NCBI RefSeq assembly: GCF_900215205.1
Contig: NZ_OBDY01000001.1
Span: forward strand, 1,298,786 to 1,362,785
Source: Paractinoplanes atraurantiacus
Lineage (GTDB): Bacteria; Actinomycetota; Actinomycetes; Mycobacteriales; Micromonosporaceae
Direction of reading: 5' to 3'
Length of the DNA stretch: 64,000 nucleotides
The position numbers and the translations under genes are program-made. Shown here piece by piece: positions 8,872 through 17,476 of the stretch (positions within the stretch are counted from its first letter, which is position 1; the number at the start of each line of letters is the position of its first letter). The notes beneath the pieces were generated by a model. That model was given only the letters and a program-made list of their open reading frames with translations, had not been told where the DNA came from and ran no database searches.

Positions 8872-9702
8872 GTGTCCCCACTCGCGCGCCTCGCCGCCGC
8901 GGCGGCCGTCCTGGCCACGACCGTGCTCGGCGCCACCCCCGCCACAGCCGCCCCGGCCAGCGGTTATGTGCGCCTGGCCCACCTCTCGCCGGACACGCCG
9001 GCGGTCGACGTCTACCTCAAATCGGACTCCGGAGCGGTAGCGCCGCAGACGTTCCGCGCGGTGGCGTACGGCGACATGTCGCAATATCTCCGCTTGCCCA
9101 CCGGGACGTACCAGGTGGCGATGCGCAAGGCCGGCGCCCCCGCGACGGAGAAACCGGTGATCACCACCGAGGTCGGCGTTGATTCCGGCGGCGCCTACAC
9201 GGTGGCCGGCGTGGGCCGCTTCGCCGACCTGGGCCTGCGCATCATCAAAGACGATCTCCAGCTCCCCGACGCCGGCAAATCCAAGGTCCGCATCATCCAG
9301 GCCTCGGTGAAGGCCCCGGTCCTCGACGTCGCGGGCAAGAACGGCACCAAAATCGCCGACGGCGTCGAGTTCGCCACGACAACGGCCTACAAAGAGGTCA
9401 AACCCGGCAGTTGGAGCGTACGGGTGGTGCCGACCGGCGGCGGCCGAACGAGCGAGCTGCCGTGCACCCTGGGCGCGGGAAGCGTCTATTCACTGATAGT
9501 CCTCGACGACCAGAGCGGCGGCCTGAAACCCCAGCTCCACGTCGACGCCGAGCGCCAGGGCACGGTCCCACTGGGCGGCGTGGCCACCGGCGAGGGCGGC
9601 ACAGCGCCGAGGTCCCCATGGCCGGGCGCCCTGCTGGCCGCCGGCTTCGCCGCCTTGGCCATCGGCACACTGACGGCCGTCCTCCGCCGCCGGCTTCCTT
9701 AG
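8872..9702 (+). CDS. DUF4397 surface protein
   Basis: This 276-residue exported protein has a signal peptide with an Ala-rich core ending near ATAAPAS. A DUF4397 domain follows (YVRLAHLSPDTPAVDVYLK is its typical opening), then a Gly/Pro linker and a C-terminal membrane helix with an RRR stop-transfer end. GTG 8872 is used because GAGGAGG lies just upstream; an ATG at 8845 would put a hydrophilic stretch before the signal peptide. The next gene, a sortase, begins directly after its stop codon (TAG followed by GTG), so the two are probably translationally coupled. DUF4397–sortase pairs are recurrent in actinomycetes. The biological role is unknown. Confidence 0.88.
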   Translation: MSPLARLAAAAAVLATTVLGATPATAAPASGYVRLAHLSPDTPAVDVYLKSDSGAVAPQTFRAVAYGDMSQYLRLPTGTYQVAMRKAGAPATEKPVITTEVGVDSGGAYTVAGVGRFADLGLRIIKDDLQLPDAGKSKVRIIQASVKAPVLDVAGKNGTKIADGVEFATTTAYKEVKPGSWSVRVVPTGGGRTSELPCTLGAGSVYSLIVLDDQSGGLKPQLHVDAERQGTVPLGGVATGEGGTAPRSPWPGALLAAGFAALAIGTLTAVLRRRLP

Positions 9703-11466
9703 GTGTACGAGGTGACCCCCGACCAGCAGTCCACAGGCCCCCCGACCGCCGCCCACCCACCCCAGCCCACCACCCACTCGACCACACCCACCGCCCACTC
9801 GACCACACCCACCGCCCACTCGGCCGCGCCCGCCGGCCGTGACCCTCAGCCCACCGCCCACTCGGCCGCGCCGGCCAGCGGCGACCCCCTACCCACCGCC
9901 CACTCGGCCGCGCCCGCGGGCCGCGACCCCCAGCCCACCGACCACCTGACCCGGGCGGCCGGCGGCGCGCCCGCTTCGTCCGATCCGTCGGAAGACGCGG
10001 TCTACCGGGGAGCCGCGAAGGTCGGCAAGCCGGAAGTCGTCCGCGCTTTCGCCACAGTGCCCGGGGCGCTCTCCGTTCCCCACCTGAAGCCTCGCCTGGA
10101 GCCCGCCTTCTCCAAGCAGCCCTCTCCCGTCCCCCGCCGAGCCTTCCCGAAGGGAGCCTCGGTGGACCCGCCGCCCACACCGGCCGGCCCCGCTCGATCC
10201 CAGGCGGCTGCCGCGCCGGTCGGGTCCGAGGCGGCTATGGGGCTGGTCGGGTCCGAGGCGGCTGCCGGGCTCGCCGGATCGCAGGCGGCTGCTGGGCTTG
10301 CCGGATCCAAGGCGGCTGCTGGGGCTGCACTTTCCGGGGGCGCCGCCATTTCCGCGCCGGTCGACCTTCCCGCCCAAGCGGCGGCTGGGCGGGATTCGGG
10401 GGCCGCGGGAACTGGCCTGCCCATTCCAGCGGCGGTCGAGCGAGCGCCGGAGGCTGCCGGAGCGGGCCTGTCTGTCCCGGCGGCGGCTGAGCGAGCGGCA
10501 CAGGCCCCGGGTGCTGGTCTTCCCGCGCCGGCGGCGGCTGTTGTCGCTTTGCGGGGTGGGGTGGTTGCGCCTGTTTCGGTGCCGCCTCTGCGGGTGGCGG
10601 CCCCTCGGGTGCGGACGGCGACCGTGGGCGATTCTGCCGGGCCCGTCAGTGGACCGGCCGGCGTGAGCCGGCGTGGGGGCATTGCGGAGGGTGCCGGTGA
10701 CGGGCTCGGCGGCGGGCAGGGTGGGTCGAGTGGATCGGATGCCGGGCTTGCGGTTGGTGTGGTTGCTCGTCGCGTACAAAATCTTCCGTCGATGAAAGCG
10801 CGACTCGCCCTGCCCGCGCTGGCCGCGACGGTGGCCGCGGTTCTGGCCGGCGGCGGATATCTCGCCGTGAGTGACCGGGCGCCGAAGGCGGACCAGGGCC
10901 GATCGCCGGTGCCGGCCGACGCGCCCGGATCAGCGAATTCCGCGGAGGCCGCCCCGAACGAACGCGGTCCGGCAGCGGAATCCGTTCGGCCGGCGGGGGA
11001 TCCGTTCGGCGCCGTCACCACTCTCGCTGCCGGGCGACCCACCCGGCTGCGGGTTGCGGCGATCGGGATCGACACGCCGCTCGAGACGCTGGGCCTCGGG
11101 GCGGACGGCGCCCTGCAACCGCCCAAGACCTTCGCCACGGCCGGGTGGTACGCCGATGGCACCGCGCCCGGCGACACCGGGCCGGCCGTGATCGCCGGGC
11201 ATGTCGACTCCAAGGCCGGGCCCGCCGTCTTCTACCGGCTGCGTGATCTGAAGGCCGGCGACCGGATCGACGTGGTGCGCGGCGGGCGGATCGTGCGCTT
11301 CACCGTCACCTCGTCGCGTTGGTACCCGAAATCCGATTTTCCGACCCGTGAGGTCTATGGACCGACGCCGGACCGGCAGTTGAGGCTCATCACGTGCGGC
11401 GGGGTCTTCGATCGATCGCTGCGGTCCTACCGGGACAACCTCGTGGTCTACGCGGTGGCCGGGTGA
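9703..11466 (+). CDS. Class F-like sortase with a ~360-residue disordered N-terminus
   Basis: The last ~200 residues form a sortase domain: TLxTC-type nucleophile Cys565 (LITCGG), His500 (AGHVDS) and Arg577 (SYRDN), preceded by a membrane helix near 367–387. Sortases are membrane transpeptidases that join sorting-signal proteins to the wall. Unusually, about 363 residues of Ala/Pro/Gly-rich repeats (PTAHSAAPA, GSEAAAGLAG) precede the helix and would lie in the cytoplasm. G/C bias at third positions supports translation of this part. An internal ATG at 10792, beside an AT-rich TACAAAATCTT, could give an ordinary 224-residue sortase, but it lacks a ribosome site. GTG 9703 directly follows the upstream stop codon. 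Confidence 0.8.
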   Translation: MYEVTPDQQSTGPPTAAHPPQPTTHSTTPTAHSTTPTAHSAAPAGRDPQPTAHSAAPASGDPLPTAHSAAPAGRDPQPTDHLTRAAGGAPASSDPSEDAVYRGAAKVGKPEVVRAFATVPGALSVPHLKPRLEPAFSKQPSPVPRRAFPKGASVDPPPTPAGPARSQAAAAPVGSEAAMGLVGSEAAAGLAGSQAAAGLAGSKAAAGAALSGGAAISAPVDLPAQAAAGRDSGAAGTGLPIPAAVERAPEAAGAGLSVPAAAERAAQAPGAGLPAPAAAVVALRGGVVAPVSVPPLRVAAPRVRTATVGDSAGPVSGPAGVSRRGGIAEGAGDGLGGGQGGSSGSDAGLAVGVVARRVQNLPSMKARLALPALAATVAAVLAGGGYLAVSDRAPKADQGRSPVPADAPGSANSAEAAPNERGPAAESVRPAGDPFGAVTTLAAGRPTRLRVAAIGIDTPLETLGLGADGALQPPKTFATAGWYADGTAPGDTGPAVIAGHVDSKAGPAVFYRLRDLKAGDRIDVVRGGRIVRFTVTSSRWYPKSDFPTREVYGPTPDRQLRLITCGGVFDRSLRSYRDNLVVYAVAG

Positions 11467-11529
11467 TCGTGATTCCGCTGGTGGCTGGTGCCTGTCTATG
11501 GTGGAGATCGGTCGACGGCAGGGGGCGCG

Positions 11530-13215
11530 ATGGCGGTCGAACGCATGCTCGTCGCCGGTCGGTATCGCCTGGGCGAGCCGGTCGGCGCCGGTGGCATGGG
11601 TCGCGTCTGGCGTGCCCGCGACGAGATGCTCGACCGTGATGTCGCCGTCAAGGAGTTCGTGCCGCCCGAGTGGATGAGCGACGAGGAACGGGTGCGGCTG
11701 CGCGACCGTACGCTTCGTGAGGCGCGCAGCGCCGGACGGCTCAACCATCCGCATGTGGTGCGCATCTACGACGTGGTGCACGCCGACGGCCTGCCGTGGA
11801 TCGTCATGGAATATGTGCCGTCGCGGTCGCTCTACCAGGTCATCCAGGATGACGGCCCCTATTCGCCGGCCACCACCGCCCGCATCGGCCTGGCCGTTCT
11901 CGACGCGCTGACCGCCGCCCACCGGGCCGGGGTGCTGCACCGCGACGTCAAGCCCCACAACGTGCTCATCGGTCACGACGGCCGCGTCGTCTTGACCGAT
12001 TTCGGTCTGGCTACCTTCATGGATGACGGGTCGGTGACCGGGCCCGGCCTGATAGTCGGCTCGCCGCAGTACGTGTCGCCGGAGCGGGCCCGGGACGGCA
12101 CGTCGACGCCGGAGTCGGATCTGTGGTCGCTCGGGGCGACCCTCTACACGGCGGTCGAGGGCCGCTCGCCCTACGCCCGCGAGAACGCCATGGCCACCCT
12201 GATGGCCCTGGCCACCGAGGAGCCGGATCCGCCGGTGCGGGCCGGCATGCTCGGCCCGGTGCTGACCGGGCTGCTCCGGCACGAGCCGCGCGAGCGGCTG
12301 AGCGCGCCCGAGGTGGAGCGCCGGCTCCGGATGATCATCTCGGCGACGCCGAGCCCGGTGCGGGCCGGCGTGCCGTCGCCGCGCCGGGCCCGGGCCGTCG
12401 TCGGGTCCGATATCGATCAGATCATGGCGCCGGCCCGGGCGTCCGTCGCCGCGCTTCCGCCGCCGCCGGCCGAGCCGCTCATCGTCGCGCGCAAGCCGAA
12501 GACCGAGCCGCCGCCCCGCTCCACCCTGATGGCCGCCGGGCTCGCGCTGGTCACCGTGCTCGGCATCGGCGGCATCATGGCCGGCTATCTGGTGCAGCGT
12601 GATGAGGAAAAAGCGGTGCCGGTTCCCGTTCTGACGTCGCCGTCGCCGTCGCCTTTGCGCACTGTCGCCGCGGGTTTCTCGCCGGCGACTTGCGACCTTC
12701 CCGCTCCGTCCGGCCTCCCGGTGACTCCGCAGCGTGCCGCCGCCCGGGGTGTCAAGGGCTGGTCCCTGCTGGGCGGATGGTCCTATTTCACGGACGGTTC
12801 CGGTTTTCACATGCCGGTCCCCGACGGCTGGACGTATCAGCGGATCGGCACCACCTTCTGCTTCCGTGACCCGGTCGGCACCCGCGTGATGGCCCTGTCC
12901 CTCGATCGCGATCCGGCCGGCGACCCGGTCAAGGCCTGCCGCACCGAGGCCCAGCGCCTGGTCCGCTCGGGCGCGCTGCCCGGATACCAGCAGATCACCC
13001 TCGAGAGGAAGGAGCTGTTGAACAAGGCGGCCGACTGGGAGTACACGTACGTGGCGGACGGCGCCCAGCGGCACGTCCGCACCCGCTGGCTGGCCACGGA
13101 CGGCAAGGCGTACGCGATCAGCTGGGCCACCCGCGAGTTCGACTGGACCGCCGATCTGCCCAAGGTCAACATGGTCCTGAGCACGTTCTACGCCGACCGA
13201 CCGGCAGGGTCGTAG
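11530..13215 (+). CDS. Membrane serine/threonine protein kinase
   Basis: This 561-residue Hanks-type kinase shows the Gly loop GAGGMG (19–24), AVK Lys41, catalytic HRDVKPHN (137–144), DFG at 157–159 and an SPE block. One membrane helix (about 332–355) follows a basic juxtamembrane region, then about 200 extracellular residues ending in a globular segment. There are no PASTA repeats, so the outer domain probably senses something other than muropeptides. ATG 11530 is chosen because AGGGGG lies upstream and the kinase core then starts at residue 11. It follows the sortase gene by 63 nt on the same strand, so surface assembly and phosphorylation may be linked. Confidence 0.92.
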   Translation: MAVERMLVAGRYRLGEPVGAGGMGRVWRARDEMLDRDVAVKEFVPPEWMSDEERVRLRDRTLREARSAGRLNHPHVVRIYDVVHADGLPWIVMEYVPSRSLYQVIQDDGPYSPATTARIGLAVLDALTAAHRAGVLHRDVKPHNVLIGHDGRVVLTDFGLATFMDDGSVTGPGLIVGSPQYVSPERARDGTSTPESDLWSLGATLYTAVEGRSPYARENAMATLMALATEEPDPPVRAGMLGPVLTGLLRHEPRERLSAPEVERRLRMIISATPSPVRAGVPSPRRARAVVGSDIDQIMAPARASVAALPPPPAEPLIVARKPKTEPPPRSTLMAAGLALVTVLGIGGIMAGYLVQRDEEKAVPVPVLTSPSPSPLRTVAAGFSPATCDLPAPSGLPVTPQRAAARGVKGWSLLGGWSYFTDGSGFHMPVPDGWTYQRIGTTFCFRDPVGTRVMALSLDRDPAGDPVKACRTEAQRLVRSGALPGYQQITLERKELLNKAADWEYTYVADGAQRHVRTRWLATDGKAYAISWATREFDWTADLPKVNMVLSTFYADRPAGS

Positions 13216-13243
13216 CTCACAGCGATCACACAGCGGGACTTGC

Positions 13244-13249
13244 TACCGT
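13244..13249 (+). promoter_or_regulatory. -10 element (TACCGT) upstream of a leader mini-ORF
   Basis: TACCGT ends 8 nt before the ATG at 13258, the same leaderless geometry seen at other promoters in the window. The resulting transcript would begin with the 26-codon mini-ORF and continue into the CNNM-type genes. Confidence 0.5.
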
Positions 13250-13257
13250 CTCTCTCC

Positions 13258-13338
13258 ATGATCGGCAGTAGTCAGCCGGGCTCGGCCCGGCTCCCCGTCG
13301 ACCGTCCGTTCGCGTACGGACCTCTTCGGCCGTGTTAA
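13258..13338 (+). CDS. Proline-rich 26-residue leader peptide (candidate)
   Basis: ATG 13258 opens a 26-codon frame with prolines at positions 7, 13, 17, 22 and 25, ending PLRPC then TAA at 13336–13338. Its last codons overlap the GTG start (13332) of the CNNM-type gene, which has no ribosome-binding site of its own. This favours translational coupling or attenuation. Pro-rich leader peptides sense low Mg2+ ahead of mgtA and mgtC in enterobacteria, and CNNM/CorC proteins are linked to Mg2+ and Co2+ transport. The analogy is inferred; expression is unproven. Confidence 0.45.
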   Translation: MIGSSQPGSARLPVDRPFAYGPLRPC

Positions 13339-14624
13339 TCGTTACCGGCCTTCTCCTGGTAATCGTGGTGACCGCCGTCACCGGCTATTTCGTCGCGCAG
13401 GAATTCGGCTATGTCGCCGCGGACCGCGGACGACTGCGCCACGACGCCGCGCAGGGCGATCAGGCCGCCGCCCGCGCGCTCAAGGTCACCGAACGCCTCT
13501 CCTTCGTGCTCTCCGGCGCCCAGCTCGGGATCACCGTCACCGCGCTGCTCGTCGGTTACGTCGCCGAGCCGTACCTCGGTGAGGGTTTCGCCGACCTGCT
13601 CGGCGTGGCCGGCGTGCCGACTGCGGTGAGCATGCCGCTGTCGGTGGCGTTCGCCCTGCTCATCGCCACCATCGTGCAGATGGTGCTCGGCGAGCTCGCC
13701 CCCAAGAACCTGGCCATCGCCCGCGCCGAGGCGCTGGCGAAGGCGCTCAGCCGTTCGACGCTGATGTACCTGACCGTCTTCGGCCCGGTGATCAAGCTGT
13801 TCGACAAGACCGCCGGGCGCCTGCTGCGCCGCATCGGCATCGAGCCGATCGAGGAGCTGCCCGAGGGCGCCACCTCCGAGGACCTCGAGCAGATCATCGC
13901 CGAGTCGCGGGCCAACGGCGGCCTCGACGCCGAGATGTCCACGCTGCTCGACCGCGGTCTCGACTTCCGCGGCCGGACGGCGGCCGAGGCCATGGTGCCC
14001 CGCGTCGACGTGCACACCGTGGCCCAGACCGCCACCGCGGCCGACGTGGTGGCGCTGCTCGACACCCACCGCTCGCGCTTTCCGGTGCGCGGCGCCGTCC
14101 TCGACGAGATCGCCGGCGTGGTCGGCATCTCCGACATCCTGGCCATCGCGCCCGCCGACCGGGACAAGGTCGCCGTCTCCGAGGTGATGTCGGCGCCGAT
14201 CCTGGTGCCGTCGTCGCTGCGGCTGCCGGCCGTGCTGGAGCGGCTGCGGTCCGCGCACCGCCAGCTCGCCTGCGTCGTCGACGAGTTCGGCGGCTTCGCG
14301 GGCATCATCACGCTCGAGGACATCGCCGAGGAGCTGGTCGGCCAGATCCGCGACGAGGACGACGAGGCCGAGCCCGAGCCGGTCCGCGAGCCCGACGGGT
14401 CGTGGCTGGTGCCGGCCCGCTGGCGGATCGACGAGATCACCGACGCGACCGGCGTCGACCTGCCCGCCGGCGACGACTACGAGACCGTGTCGGGCCTGGT
14501 CATGGCCCGGCTCGGGCGGGTGGTCCAGGCAGGCGATTCGGTCACTCTCGACGACGGTTCCCTTTCCGTACGCGTCGTCAGCGTCGACCGCCACGTCCCG
14601 CAGACCGTACGGATCAGCCGATGA
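13332..14624 (+). CDS. CNNM/CorC-family (hemolysin-like) membrane protein 1
   Basis: This 430-residue protein has an N-terminal CNNM (DUF21) membrane domain of several helices (VTGLLLVIVVTAVTGYFVAQEFG, GAQLGITVTALLVGY, LGELAPKN), a paired CBS region (about 215–335, including VVDEFGGFAGIITLED) and a C-terminal CorC/HlyC domain. Relatives act in Mg2+ or Co2+ efflux or homeostasis; the old name hemolysin is misleading. GTG 13332 is the likely start; it lacks a ribosome site and lies in the last codons of the upstream mini-ORF. Its stop overlaps the next start by ATGA, so the two family members form one translationally coupled unit. Confidence 0.9.
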   Translation: MLIVTGLLLVIVVTAVTGYFVAQEFGYVAADRGRLRHDAAQGDQAAARALKVTERLSFVLSGAQLGITVTALLVGYVAEPYLGEGFADLLGVAGVPTAVSMPLSVAFALLIATIVQMVLGELAPKNLAIARAEALAKALSRSTLMYLTVFGPVIKLFDKTAGRLLRRIGIEPIEELPEGATSEDLEQIIAESRANGGLDAEMSTLLDRGLDFRGRTAAEAMVPRVDVHTVAQTATAADVVALLDTHRSRFPVRGAVLDEIAGVVGISDILAIAPADRDKVAVSEVMSAPILVPSSLRLPAVLERLRSAHRQLACVVDEFGGFAGIITLEDIAEELVGQIRDEDDEAEPEPVREPDGSWLVPARWRIDEITDATGVDLPAGDDYETVSGLVMARLGRVVQAGDSVTLDDGSLSVRVVSVDRHVPQTVRISR

Positions 14625-15664
14625 ACGCGCTCTGGATCGTCCTGTTGCTGGCCGGCAACGCCTTCTTCGTGGCGGCCGAGTTCGCCCTGGTGGCGAGCAA
14701 ACGCCACCGCCTCGAGCAGGCGGCCGCCGCGGGCAGCCGGGCCGCGCGCTCGGCGCTGGACGGCACCCGCGAGTTGTCGATGATGCTGGCCGGCGCCCAG
14801 CTCGGCATCACCCTGTGCTCGCTGGGCCTGGGTGCGCTGGCCGAGCCGTCGATCGAGCATCTGCTCGGACCGGCCCTGCACTCGGTGGGCCTGCCCGAGG
14901 TGGCGAGCCACGTCATCGCGTTCCTGATCGCGCTGATCGTGGTGACCTTCCTGCACCTGGTCATCGGCGAGATGATGCCGAAATCGTGGGCGATCACCGA
15001 CCCGGAGCGGTCGGCCACCCTGCTGGCGCTGCCGTTCCGCGGCTTCGTCACGCTGGTGCGCCCGGCCCTGCGGGTGCTGAACGCCCTGGCCAACGCGGCG
15101 CTGAAGCCGTTCGGCGTGCATCCGCAGGACCAGCTGGCCCAGGCGCACGGCCCGGCCGAGATGCGCATCCTGCTCGACCGGTCCCGCGCCGAGGGCCTCA
15201 TCGAGGCCGAGCAGAGCGAGCTGCTGACCAGCGTGCTCGGTCTCGGCTCGCTGAAGGTGCGCGAGGTCCTGCTGCCGACGTCGCAGCTGGTCACCATCCC
15301 GGCCACGGCCGGGGCGGCCGAGGTCGAGCTGGCCTCGCTGAGCAGCGGCCGGTCGCGGATAGCGGTGACCGGCGACGACGGCGACGTGATCGGCGTGGTC
15401 CACGTCCGCGAGGCGGTCCGGGCGACCGCGGCCGGCCGGGAGGCGCCGGCCCGTGACCTGATGGAGCCGGCCTTCACGGTCGGCGCCGAGGTGAGCGTGG
15501 TGGAGGCGGTGGCGGCGCTGCGAGCGGGCCGCGCCCAGCTGGCGATCGTCTGCTCAGGTCCCGAGCAGGTCGGCTTCGTGGCCTTGGAAGACCTGCTGGA
15601 GCAGGTGATCGGCCGTTTTGACGACGAGACGGACACCCCGGCCGCGGTCTCGTCGGCCACCTAG
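14621..15664 (+). CDS. CNNM/CorC-family membrane protein 2
   Basis: This second CNNM-type protein has 347 residues. It opens with a membrane domain (NALWIVLLLAGNAFFVAAEFALV, GAQLGITLCSLGLGALAEP, IGEMMPKSWA) followed by CBS repeats (about 200–335), but it lacks the C-terminal CorC/HlyC domain of its partner. The start ATG overlaps the previous stop codon by 4 nt. A short form next to a long form is common in actinobacteria and suggests a heteromeric transporter. The substrate is probably a divalent cation, by family only. Confidence 0.9.
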   Translation: MNALWIVLLLAGNAFFVAAEFALVASKRHRLEQAAAAGSRAARSALDGTRELSMMLAGAQLGITLCSLGLGALAEPSIEHLLGPALHSVGLPEVASHVIAFLIALIVVTFLHLVIGEMMPKSWAITDPERSATLLALPFRGFVTLVRPALRVLNALANAALKPFGVHPQDQLAQAHGPAEMRILLDRSRAEGLIEAEQSELLTSVLGLGSLKVREVLLPTSQLVTIPATAGAAEVELASLSSGRSRIAVTGDDGDVIGVVHVREAVRATAAGREAPARDLMEPAFTVGAEVSVVEAVAALRAGRAQLAIVCSGPEQVGFVALEDLLEQVIGRFDDETDTPAAVSSAT

Positions 15665-15723
15665 ATCCGCCACCCCTGTCTGTTGAGTTGAACGCACCGC
15701 CTTGTTCGAGGAGGAATGATCCG

Positions 15724-16740
15724 GTGGTTTTCAAGAAGATGATGCGCGCCTTCGGCGTGGGCGGCCCGTCCGTCGACACCGTGCTGGCGAACCCGAACAC
15801 CCGTCCCGGCCTGACGCTGGACGGCCAGGTCAACATCACCGGCGGCGACCACGACGTGTCGATCGACGGCGTCGTGCTGGGCCTGGTCACCCGGGTCGAG
15901 TCGGAGCACGGTGACGGTTTCGTCGAGTTCCACCGCCTGCCGGTGGCCGGGGCGTTCCAGCTCCGCAAGGGCGAGAACCGGTCGCTGCCGTTCTCGTTCC
16001 CGGTGCCGTGGGAGACCCCGATCACCGACGTCTACGGTCAGCGCCTGCACGGCATGACGATGGGCCTGCGCACCGAGCTGGCGGTGGCGAAGGCGGTCGA
16101 CAAGGGCGACCTGGACCAGGTGGCGGTGCACCCGCTGCCGGCGCAGGAGCGGATCCTGGACGCGTTCGCGCGGCTCGGTTTCCGGTTCAAGAGCGCGGAC
16201 CTGGAGCACGGCGGCATCTACGGCGTGCGCCAGACCCTGCCGTTCTACCAGGAGATCGAGTTCTACCCGCCGCCGCAGTACGCGGGCGGCATCAACGAGG
16301 TCGAGGTGACCTTCATCGCCGACCCGCAGGGCGTCGAGGTGGTTCTCGAGTTCGACAAGCGCGGCGGCTTCCTCCAGCCCGGCCACGACGCGTACGGCCG
16401 CTTCCGCGTCTCGCACGCTGAGGCCGACACGACCGACTGGAACGCGGTCGTCGAGGGCTGGGTGAGCCAGGCCGCGGGCCGCTACCAGGGCTTGCGCAGC
16501 GCCGGCGGCTTCGGCGCCCCCGGTTTCGGCGGCGGCCACGGAGGCGGTTTCGGCGGCCACGGCGGCTACCCGGCGCACGGCGGCCACGGCTACCACGGCC
16601 ACACCCGCCACCGCGGCGGCATGGGCATGGGCGGCGTGGCCGCGGGCGTGGCCGGCGGCGTCGTGGGCGGCATGATCCTCGGCGAGGTCATGGACGACGC
16701 CTTCGGCGGCGACGACGAGGGCGACTTCGGCGACGAGTGA
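15724..16740 (+). CDS. spo0M: Spo0M-like sporulation/arrestin-fold protein
   Basis: This 338-residue protein has an N-terminal Spo0M domain (VFKKMMRAFGVGGPSVDTVL, then two arrestin-like beta-sandwich halves ending near residue 245). The tail is rich in Gly, His and Met (GGHGGGFGGHGGYPAHGGHG, HRGGMGMGG) and ends in Asp/Glu. Spo0M affects sporulation and cell shape in Bacillus; the actinobacterial role is unclear. The His/Met-rich tail could bind metal, which is an inference. GTG 15724 is chosen for its GAGGAGG 9 nt upstream. A 24-nt perfect hairpin follows the stop. Confidence 0.85.
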   Translation: MVFKKMMRAFGVGGPSVDTVLANPNTRPGLTLDGQVNITGGDHDVSIDGVVLGLVTRVESEHGDGFVEFHRLPVAGAFQLRKGENRSLPFSFPVPWETPITDVYGQRLHGMTMGLRTELAVAKAVDKGDLDQVAVHPLPAQERILDAFARLGFRFKSADLEHGGIYGVRQTLPFYQEIEFYPPPQYAGGINEVEVTFIADPQGVEVVLEFDKRGGFLQPGHDAYGRFRVSHAEADTTDWNAVVEGWVSQAAGRYQGLRSAGGFGAPGFGGGHGGGFGGHGGYPAHGGHGYHGHTRHRGGMGMGGVAAGVAGGVVGGMILGEVMDDAFGGDDEGDFGDE

Positions 16741-16750
16741 CCCGAGCGAC

Positions 16751-16774
16751 GGCGCCCCGCCCCCGCGGGGCGCC
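16751..16774 (+). terminator. Hairpin terminator after spo0M
   Basis: GGCGCCCCGC, a CCCC loop and GCGGGGCGCC form a perfect 10-bp stem 11 nt after the stop codon. It could also serve the converging lysE-family gene. Confidence 0.75.
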
Positions 16775-16833
16775 ACCGCACCCCGCGCGGCACCCGGTCC
16801 GCGCGCTACCCGGCCCGCGCGCTCTCGGACCGG

Positions 16834-17475
16834 CTAACCCACGCTGGCGGTGGCCAGCTTGATGCCGAAACCGACGAACAGCGCGCCCACCCCGCCCGCG
16901 GCCCCGGCGGCCAGGCGGCGCCGGCGCTGGAACTGGCCGGCCAGGAACTTGCCCCCGAAGATCAGCGCCGTCAGGTAGAGCCCGCTGCACAACTGCACCA
17001 CCGCGCCCAGCACCAGGAACGGCAGCACCGGATGCGCGTATCCGGGCTCCACGAACTGGATGAAGAACGAGACGAAGAACAGGATCGCCTTCGGGTTGAG
17101 CAGGCTGATCACGGCCGCCTGCCGGAACGGATGCCGGACCTCCTCGATCACCGAGGGCGCCGCCGAGGACTTCCCGCGCCACCGCCGGATGCCCCCGCGG
17201 ACGATTCCGAGCCCCACCCAGAACAGGTAGGCCGCTCCCGCGTACTTGATGACCATGAAGAGCGGCGGATAAGCCCGCAGCAGCGAGGCCGCGCCCGCCG
17301 CGGACAGCGTCATCAGGACCGCGTCGCCGAGGAACACCCCGGCCGCCGCCTGATAGCCCGCGCGGACCCCGCGCCGCGCCGCCGTCGACAGCACGAAGAT
17401 CGAGTTGGGCCCCGGCAGCAGGATGATCGCCACCGTGCCCACCACGTACGTCCAGAAATCGGTCACGCCGAGCAT
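16834..17475 (-). CDS. LysE/RhtB-family amino acid exporter
   Basis: This 213-residue protein has about six hydrophobic segments and the family's N-terminal LLPGPNSIFVLS (GPN motif), followed by GVFLGDAVLM. Members export amino acids such as lysine, homoserine or leucine; the substrate here cannot be assigned. Its ATG follows the stop of the upstream PNPOx/GNAT gene by 1 nt (TGACATG), so both are probably translated from one mRNA, and the divergent MocR-type regulator may control both. Confidence 0.9.
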   Translation of the reverse strand: MLGVTDFWTYVVGTVAIILLPGPNSIFVLSTAARRGVRAGYQAAAGVFLGDAVLMTLSAAGAASLLRAYPPLFMVIKYAGAAYLFWVGLGIVRGGIRRWRGKSSAAPSVIEEVRHPFRQAAVISLLNPKAILFFVSFFIQFVEPGYAHPVLPFLVLGAVVQLCSGLYLTALIFGGKFLAGQFQRRRRLAAGAAGGVGALFVGFGIKLATASVG

Positions 17476-17476
17476 G

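Noticed and set aside
4314..9182. Long plus-strand open frames (639 and 821 codons) across lhr
   Set aside because: They lie antisense to a complete helicase with all motifs, have no ribosome site or recognisable domain, and arise from high G/C at the third positions of lhr.
10002..11213. 403-codon minus-strand frame opposite the sortase's disordered region
   Set aside because: It might have explained the odd N-terminal extension as a separate gene, but its Pro/Ala/Arg-only translation and lack of start signals make it a shadow.
10930..13074. 714-codon minus-strand frame over the sortase and kinase genes
   Set aside because: It is antisense to two genes with intact catalytic motifs and its translation is low-complexity Arg/Gly/His.
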